Shown: positions 59,931 through 64,000 of the stretch, piece by piece
Layout: each line of letters begins with the position of its first letter
How positions within the stretch are numbered: the first letter of the stretch is position 1
DNA from: an uncultured Lachnospiraceae bacterium
GTDB lineage: Bacteria; Bacillota; Clostridia; Lachnospirales; Lachnospiraceae
Direction: 5' to 3'
Length of the DNA: 64,000 nucleotides
NCBI GenBank assembly: GCA_934438085.1
Contig: CAKSBC010000002.1
Location: forward strand, 1 to 64,000
Program-made: the position numbers and the translations under genes
Notes under the pieces: generated by a model
The model's input: the letters and a program-made list of their open reading frames with translations, nothing else
Database searches by the model: none
What the model was told of the DNA's origin: nothing

Positions 59931-61190
59931 ATGAATGAGGAAAATCAGGTATATTTTGTAGACAGTGACAAGCTGCCGCCTGCTGCACTTGAGCGCAAGC
60001 ACAGACTTGAACAGGATCCGTCCTTCCGTACCAACCATATGGAATATATGGAAGGTATGCAGATCATTGAATCCGATATAAAGGATAAGGTCCTTCAGGC
60101 AATGAAGGAGTATGATTATGATTCCTACACAGCTTCAGATGTCGAAAGAGCGCTTTCAAATGATTCCTGCTCTATAGAGGATTTTAAAGCCCTGCTGTCA
60201 CCGGCAGCAGCTCCTTATCTTGAGCAGATGGCAAGAAAGGCCGAGGAGCTTACAAAGAATCATTTCGGTAATACGGTATATATATTTACACCTTTATACA
60301 TTGCAAACTATTGCCAGAACTACTGCATTTACTGCGGCTTTAACTGCTATAACAATATTAGAAGAAAAAAGCTGACCTTTGAGGAAATCGAACATGAAAT
60401 GCAGGTAATTGCAAAGACCGGTATGGAAGAGATATTGATGCTTACAGGTGAAAGCCGTAAATATTCTGATATAGAATATATCGGCGAAGCGGTTAAGATC
60501 GCCAAGAAATATTTCAAGAACATTGGAATAGAGATATATCCTGTAAATGTTGATGAGTATGAGTATCTGCATGAATGCGGTGTAGACTATGTGACTGTAT
60601 TCCAGGAGACCTACAATACCGACAAATATGAAACTCTTCATCTTATGGGACATAAGCGTGTATGGCCATACCGCTTTGATTCTCAGGAGAGAGCTTTGAT
60701 GGGAGGAATGAGAGGCGCAGGCTTCTCTGCACTTTTGGGATTGGATGATTTTCGTAAGGATGCACTTGCAACAGCTTTGCACGTATATTATATAAACCGT
60801 AAATATCCGCATGCAGAGCTTTCATTGAGCTGCCCTCGCCTTCGTCCTATTGTTAATAATGACAAGATCAATCCAAGGGATGTCGGAGAAAAGGAGCTCT
60901 GTCAGGTGCTTTGTGCATATCGTATATTCCTTCCGTTTGCCGGCATAACTGTTTCGAGCCGTGAAAGCGCTGAATTCAGAAACGGAATTGCCAAGATATG
61001 TGCTACAAAGGTTTCTGCAGGTGTATCCACAGGAATCGGCGATCATGAAGAAAAGTATGAGGGAACAGAAGAAGAGGATGTTGGAGATGAGCAGTTCGAG
61101 ATCAATGACAGCCGTTCCTTCAAAAAAATGTATGATGACATGGAAGAAGGCGGCCTGCAGCCGGTTTTAAACGATTATATTTATGTGTGA
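59931..61190 (+). CDS. thiH: 2-iminoacetate synthase (tyrosine lyase) ThiH
   Basis: A 419-residue radical SAM enzyme that cleaves tyrosine to dehydroglycine and p-cresol, the anaerobic route to the thiazole precursor. The cluster motif CQNYCIYC is near 127-134. IEIYPVNVDEYEYLHECGVDYV, TYNTDKYETLHLMG and LSLSCPRLRP are typical. Using ThiH instead of ThiO supports an anaerobic organism. Its stop overlaps the start of thiE. GAGGAA precedes the ATG. Confidence 0.95.
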   Translation: MNEENQVYFVDSDKLPPAALERKHRLEQDPSFRTNHMEYMEGMQIIESDIKDKVLQAMKEYDYDSYTASDVERALSNDSCSIEDFKALLSPAAAPYLEQMARKAEELTKNHFGNTVYIFTPLYIANYCQNYCIYCGFNCYNNIRRKKLTFEEIEHEMQVIAKTGMEEILMLTGESRKYSDIEYIGEAVKIAKKYFKNIGIEIYPVNVDEYEYLHECGVDYVTVFQETYNTDKYETLHLMGHKRVWPYRFDSQERALMGGMRGAGFSALLGLDDFRKDALATALHVYYINRKYPHAELSLSCPRLRPIVNNDKINPRDVGEKELCQVLCAYRIFLPFAGITVSSRESAEFRNGIAKICATKVSAGVSTGIGDHEEKYEGTEEEDVGDEQFEINDSRSFKKMYDDMEEGGLQPVLNDYIYV

Positions 61191-61818
61191 TAAAACAGCT
61201 CGATTCATGTGTGATAAATACAAAGATACGATAGTGATCACAAACCGCAGTCTGGTTTCCGGAGACTTTCTTGAACAAATGGAATATGTCATAGGGCTTC
61301 ATCCTCATGCAGTGATCCTGAGAGAAAAGGATCTAAGCGATGCAGAGTATGAAGCTCTCGCACGAAATATTCTTAAATTATGCCGTGAGGCAGGTGTCAG
61401 CTGCTTTTTGCATTCAAGGATCGAGGCCGCAAGGAGACTTAACTGCACAAGACTGCATCTTTCTGTTGAGGCGTTGAAAGCAAAGAAATCAGATGAGCTT
61501 ACTGATATGAAGAAATACTTTCATGAAATAAGTGTATCATGTCATAGCATGGAGGATATGGAAGCTGCAGTTAAGCTTGGGGCGACGCAAATCGTTTTAG
61601 GCACTATATTTGAGACAGACTGCAAAAAGGGACTTAAGGGTAAAGGCCTTGAATTTGTAAAAGAAATATGTGAAAAATGTTCTGTTCCGGTATATGCTAT
61701 CGGAGGGATCAATATGGAACGTCTGTCTTTAGTTATAGAAGCAGGAGCTGCCGGGGGCTGCATGATGTCAGGGTTCATGAGAAAAAATACAATAAAAAAC
61801 CTTGCGGCAAATGCGTGA
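61183..61818 (+). CDS. thiE: Thiamine phosphate synthase family protein (ThiE/TenI)
   Basis: A 211-residue TIM-barrel protein of the TMP-TENI family, expected to couple HMP-PP with thiazole phosphate. REKDL, HSRIEAARRL, LHLSVE, SVSCHSMEDMEAA and VYAIGGINMERL follow the family order. Some phosphate-binding positions differ from B. subtilis ThiE (HLSVE for HLGQ; GTIFETDCKKG for GPVFPTxSK), so a TenI-like role cannot be excluded. Two in-frame starts, at 61183 and 61207, lie in identical 12-base copies of ATGTGTGATAAA; the first overlaps the thiH stop by 8 bases. No Shine-Dalgarno is visible for either, so coupled translation is likely. Confidence 0.82.
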   Translation: MCDKTARFMCDKYKDTIVITNRSLVSGDFLEQMEYVIGLHPHAVILREKDLSDAEYEALARNILKLCREAGVSCFLHSRIEAARRLNCTRLHLSVEALKAKKSDELTDMKKYFHEISVSCHSMEDMEAAVKLGATQIVLGTIFETDCKKGLKGKGLEFVKEICEKCSVPVYAIGGINMERLSLVIEAGAAGGCMMSGFMRKNTIKNLAANA

Positions 61819-61830
61819 GTTTGATACAAT
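61802..61830 (+). promoter_or_regulatory. Candidate promoter of the rpsF operon
   Basis: TTGCGG (61802-61807), 17 bases, TACAAT (61825-61830). It overlaps the 3' end of thiE and would start transcription near 61837. Confidence 0.45.
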
Positions 61831-61852
61831 ATCATGACGTGACAATTAACAA

Positions 61853-61886
61853 CCTTGCTCCTGTGGCTTACAGGGGCCGGAGACCA
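61853..61886 (+). promoter_or_regulatory. Putative S6:S18 ribosomal protein leader
   Basis: CCTGT (61860-61864) pairs with ACAGG (61870-61874); CT at 61858 pairs with AG at 61881, leaving a bulge GGCCGG on the 3' side, just before the AGGAGG-type ribosome site of rpsF. The known S6:S18 autoregulatory motif is a hairpin with a CCG-containing bulge that mimics the rRNA site. Position and shape agree; the exact consensus was not checked. Confidence 0.5.
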
Positions 61887-61904
61887 AAAGGAGGAAAAAC
61901 ACAC

Positions 61905-62186
61905 ATGAATAAGTATGAAGTTACAGTTATTCTTAGTGCGAAACTCGAAGAGGAAGCCAGAACCGAGGTTATCAACAAGGTAAAGTCTTACATTGAGAGA
62001 TACAACGGTACTGTAGGTGAAGTAGAAGAGTGGGGCAAGAAGCGCCTTGCTTATGACATCCAGCATCAGAGCGAAGGATTCTACTACCTCATCAACTTCG
62101 AGGGAGACTCAGAGACACCTAACGGAATCGAGTCTGAGCTTCGCATTTATGAGCCTGTTCTCAGATACTTAGTCGTTAAGAAGTAA
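61905..62186 (+). CDS. rpsF: Ribosomal protein bS6
   Basis: A 93-residue small-subunit protein that binds S18 at the platform. YEVTVILSAKLEEEARTEVI, EEWGKKRLAYDIQ and GFYYLINFEG are diagnostic. The ATG at 61905 follows AAGGAGG; the frame is open upstream but the family starts here. It heads rpsF-ssb-rpsR, the conserved order. Confidence 0.97.
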   Translation: MNKYEVTVILSAKLEEEARTEVINKVKSYIERYNGTVGEVEEWGKKRLAYDIQHQSEGFYYLINFEGDSETPNGIESELRIYEPVLRYLVVKK

Positions 62187-62212
62187 TTTCGGACTAAAGT
62201 AGGAGTGAATGA

Positions 62213-62713
62213 ATGAATAAAGTAATCTTAATGGGCAGATTAACAAGAGATCCCGATATCAGATATACTCAGGGAGAGAACTCTATGGCAGTAGCCAGAT
62301 TTTCACTGGCTGTTGACAGACGCCGTACCGGAGCTGACGGACAGAGAGAAGCAGACTTCATCAACTGCGTCACATTTGGCAAACAGGCAGAATTTGCCGA
62401 GAGATACTTACATCAGGGCACTAAGATCGTATTAACAGGACGTATACAGACAGGCAGCTATACCAATAAGGAAGGACAGAAGGTCTACACTACTGATGTA
62501 GTAGCGGAGGATCTTGAGTTTGCAGAAAGCAAAGCAGCTTCCGAAAACCGTGCAAACGGCTCGGGCAGCAGCTATGGCGGCGGTTATGGCAGCAACGGAA
62601 ATTCCGGAAGCTATAACGGCGGCGGACGTCAGGCTGATTATTCTTCATCAGTCGGCGAGGGCTTTATGAACATTCCTGAAGGAGTAGAAGACGAAGGGCT
62701 GCCGTTCAACTAA
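62213..62713 (+). CDS. ssb: Single-stranded DNA-binding protein
   Basis: A 166-residue OB-fold protein that coats single-stranded DNA as a tetramer. NKVILMGRLTRDPDIRYTQG begins the OB domain (to about 110), then a Gly/Ser/Asn/Tyr-rich linker and the partner-binding tail DEGLPFN (canonical DDDIPF). AGGAG precedes the ATG. Located between rpsF and rpsR as usual. Confidence 0.97.
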   Translation: MNKVILMGRLTRDPDIRYTQGENSMAVARFSLAVDRRRTGADGQREADFINCVTFGKQAEFAERYLHQGTKIVLTGRIQTGSYTNKEGQKVYTTDVVAEDLEFAESKAASENRANGSGSSYGGGYGSNGNSGSYNGGGRQADYSSSVGEGFMNIPEGVEDEGLPFN

Positions 62714-62742
62714 GCACTAACGAATAACAAGGAGGAATACCG

Positions 62743-63015
62743 ATGGCATTTCAGAAGGCAGAAGGCAGAGAAGAAGGCGCACGCCCAAAGAAGATGGGCG
62801 GCTTCCGCAGAAGACGTAAGGTTTGTGTATTCTGCAGCGAGAAGGCAAAGCCTATCGATTATAAAGATGTAGCAACACTTAAGAAGTACGTTTCAGAGAG
62901 AGGAAAGATCCTTCCAAGACGTATTACCGGAAACTGTGCAGAGCATCAGAGAGATCTCACTGTAGCAGTAAAGAGAGCAAGACATATCGCTCTTCTTCCT
63001 TACACAGTAGAGTAA
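62743..63015 (+). CDS. rpsR: Ribosomal protein bS18
   Basis: A 90-residue small-subunit protein, partner of S6. CVFCSEKAKPIDYKDVATLKKY and PRRITGNCAEHQRDL are diagnostic; the CxxC-type N-terminus is the zinc-binding (C+) form. AAGGAGG precedes the ATG. Last gene of the operon, followed by a terminator. Confidence 0.97.
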   Translation: MAFQKAEGREEGARPKKMGGFRRRRKVCVFCSEKAKPIDYKDVATLKKYVSERGKILPRRITGNCAEHQRDLTVAVKRARHIALLPYTVE

Positions 63016-63062
63016 TCATTTATTACAGATCGGTCAGCCGATACAGAAAAACATCAAACATC

Positions 63063-63095
63063 AAGAGGAGCTTTTTAAAGGCTCCTCTTTTCTTT
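63063..63095 (+). terminator. Intrinsic terminator of the rpsF operon
   Basis: AAGAGGAGC (63063-63071) pairs perfectly with GCTCCTCTT (63081-63089), followed by a T-rich run. Confidence 0.85.
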
Positions 63096-63121
63096 GTACT
63101 GAATTGTATTTTCATGCATAC

Positions 63122-63149
63122 TTGTATTTTCGGTGAATAAATGTACAAT
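63122..63149 (+). promoter_or_regulatory. Promoter of the response-regulator gene
   Basis: TTGTAT (63122-63127), 16 bases, TACAAT (63144-63149), 55 bases ahead of the ATG at 63204. Confidence 0.55.
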
Positions 63150-63203
63150 AAACATGGGAAAATGTCAAAATTGAACTAATGCTTTAACATGGAGAAACAC
63201 CCT

Positions 63204-64000
63204 ATGGAACGTCAGACTCTGATGATCGTTGATGATTCATCTTTAAATCGCAAGATGCTCATAGAAATATTGGGAGACCAATACAATTACATAGAGGTGG
63301 AAAACGGACGTCAGGCCGTCAAACAACTTACTAAGGATATAATAGTTGATCTTATTTTGCTCGATATCAACATGCCGGAAATGAATGGTTTCCAGGTGTT
63401 GGAGCATATGAATAAATTGCGTTGGATCAATGAGATACCGGTTGTGGTAATATCGGCAGATGAAACAAACGAGTCACTTCATCAGGCTTATTCACTGGGT
63501 ATTACAGATTATATACGCAGACCCTTTGATGTTTTTATAGTGCGCCGACGCGTTGAAAACACACTTAAGATCCATAATGAACAGAAGAGACTTATGAATC
63601 TTGTTGCCGACCAGATCTATGAAAGAGAGGAAAACAATGATCTCATAGTCGGAATACTCAGCCATGTTGTAGAGTTTCGTAATAATGAAAGCGGAATGCA
63701 TATACGCAACATTCGCATCATAACAGAGCTTTTACTGCGTCAGCTGGTTCAGAAAACTGATGTTTATCAATTATCTGAAGAGGATATAGCACTTATTAAA
63801 ACGGCATCAGCTATCCATGATATAGGAAAGATGTGTATTCCTGAGGAGATACTTAATAAACCCGGCAAGCTTACAAAAGAAGAGTTTGCCTTGATCAAGA
63901 CACATACAACTGCAGGAGCAAAGATCCTGGAACAGATGATTTTTGGTCATGATAAACCACTGTTTAAATATGCTCTTGAAATATGCCGCTGGCACCATGA
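63204..64000 (+). CDS. Response regulator with HD-type hydrolase domain (partial, runs off the end)
   Basis: The first 265 residues are visible and the frame is open at the window end. Residues 1-120 are a receiver domain: VDDSS (acidic pocket), LILLDINMPEMNGF (phosphoacceptor Asp), VVISA and DYIRRPF (Lys of the KPF motif replaced by Arg). From residue 150 comes an HD-GYP-like output domain with ASAIHDIGK (HD pair), EILNKPGKLT and IKTHTTAGA. Such proteins usually hydrolyse cyclic di-GMP, but the GYP part is beyond the window. GGAG stands 9 bases before the ATG; an in-frame ATG at 63189 lacks a ribosome site. Confidence 0.88.
   Translation, partial: MERQTLMIVDDSSLNRKMLIEILGDQYNYIEVENGRQAVKQLTKDIIVDLILLDINMPEMNGFQVLEHMNKLRWINEIPVVVISADETNESLHQAYSLGITDYIRRPFDVFIVRRRVENTLKIHNEQKRLMNLVADQIYEREENNDLIVGILSHVVEFRNNESGMHIRNIRIITELLLRQLVQKTDVYQLSEEDIALIKTASAIHDIGKMCIPEEILNKPGKLTKEEFALIKTHTTAGAKILEQMIFGHDKPLFKYALEICRWHH

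Overview
The window reads as a chromosomal segment of an anaerobic, low-to-moderate GC Gram-positive bacterium of the class Clostridia, most likely a Lachnospiraceae member. Support comes from the gene set (type III glutamine synthetase, pyruvate carboxylase, radical-SAM ThiH instead of the aerobic ThiO, DUF1836, DUF5662 and DUF4349 proteins, a COG2509 flavoprotein, a DivIC-RqcP-HU cluster), strong AGGAGG ribosome binding sites, intrinsic terminators and short intergenic gaps. I see no rRNA or tRNA genes, CRISPR array, insertion sequence or prophage. The placement is inference from gene families.

Layout. 0-5 kb: a TetR-family regulator faces a secreted repeat protein of the choline/glucan-binding type; then, on the minus strand, a heavy-metal-associated domain protein under DtxR/MntR-like boxes and a metallo-beta-lactamase-fold protein that has lost its metal-binding histidines. 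5-8 kb: HIT protein, a two-TM coiled-coil protein and asnS. 8-11 kb: a YhaO/SbcD-like phosphoesterase that has lost almost every catalytic residue, paired with an intact YhaN/SbcC-like membrane ATPase. 11-21 kb: a housekeeping run, namely COG2509 flavoprotein, pth, mfd, HU, rqcP, divIC, tilS, hpt, ftsH.

21-26 kb (minus strand): a TPP-riboswitch-controlled thiamine salvage operon, thiD-tenA-thiZ-thiX-thiY. 26-32 kb: DegV, DUF1836, a small membrane protein, an SNF-type sodium symporter, a D-aminoacyl-tRNA deacylase with an unusual insertion, purC and an FMN-dependent hydroxy-acid dehydrogenase. 32-36 kb: a PrpR-type sigma-54 activator followed by a textbook -24/-12 promoter that drives a two-subunit UxaA-type dehydratase. 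36-41 kb: isochorismatase-like hydrolase, ferredoxin-tailed aldo/keto reductase, thioesterase, then mntP with its yybP-ykoY manganese riboswitch, and a DUF975 protein. 41-57 kb: CoA-type Nudix, LCP ligase with a long charged tail, YqeY, pyruvate carboxylase, a 220-bp stretch of phased A-tracts, Nudix plus radical-SAM pair, glnN, DUF4349 lipoprotein, GNAT, DUF2156, DUF5662 and a membrane-bound LuxR regulator. 58-62 kb: a second TPP-riboswitch operon, thiSFGHE, for the thiazole half of thiamine. 62-64 kb: rpsF-ssb-rpsR behind a likely S6:S18 leader, then an HD-domain response regulator cut by the window end.

How it works together: the two TPP-controlled operons cover thiazole synthesis, phosphate coupling, HMP phosphorylation and uptake of a pyrimidine precursor; thiC is not in the window, so the pyrimidine moiety may be salvaged. 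The most novel signal is a small hairpin (6-bp stem of differing sequence, same 15-nt loop length, shared GGGGGCACCAC core) found downstream of both TPP aptamers. Next come the phased A-tract region with a candidate attenuator behind it, two pseudo-enzyme metallohydrolases, and a four-helix structured element between convergent genes at 38.7 kb.
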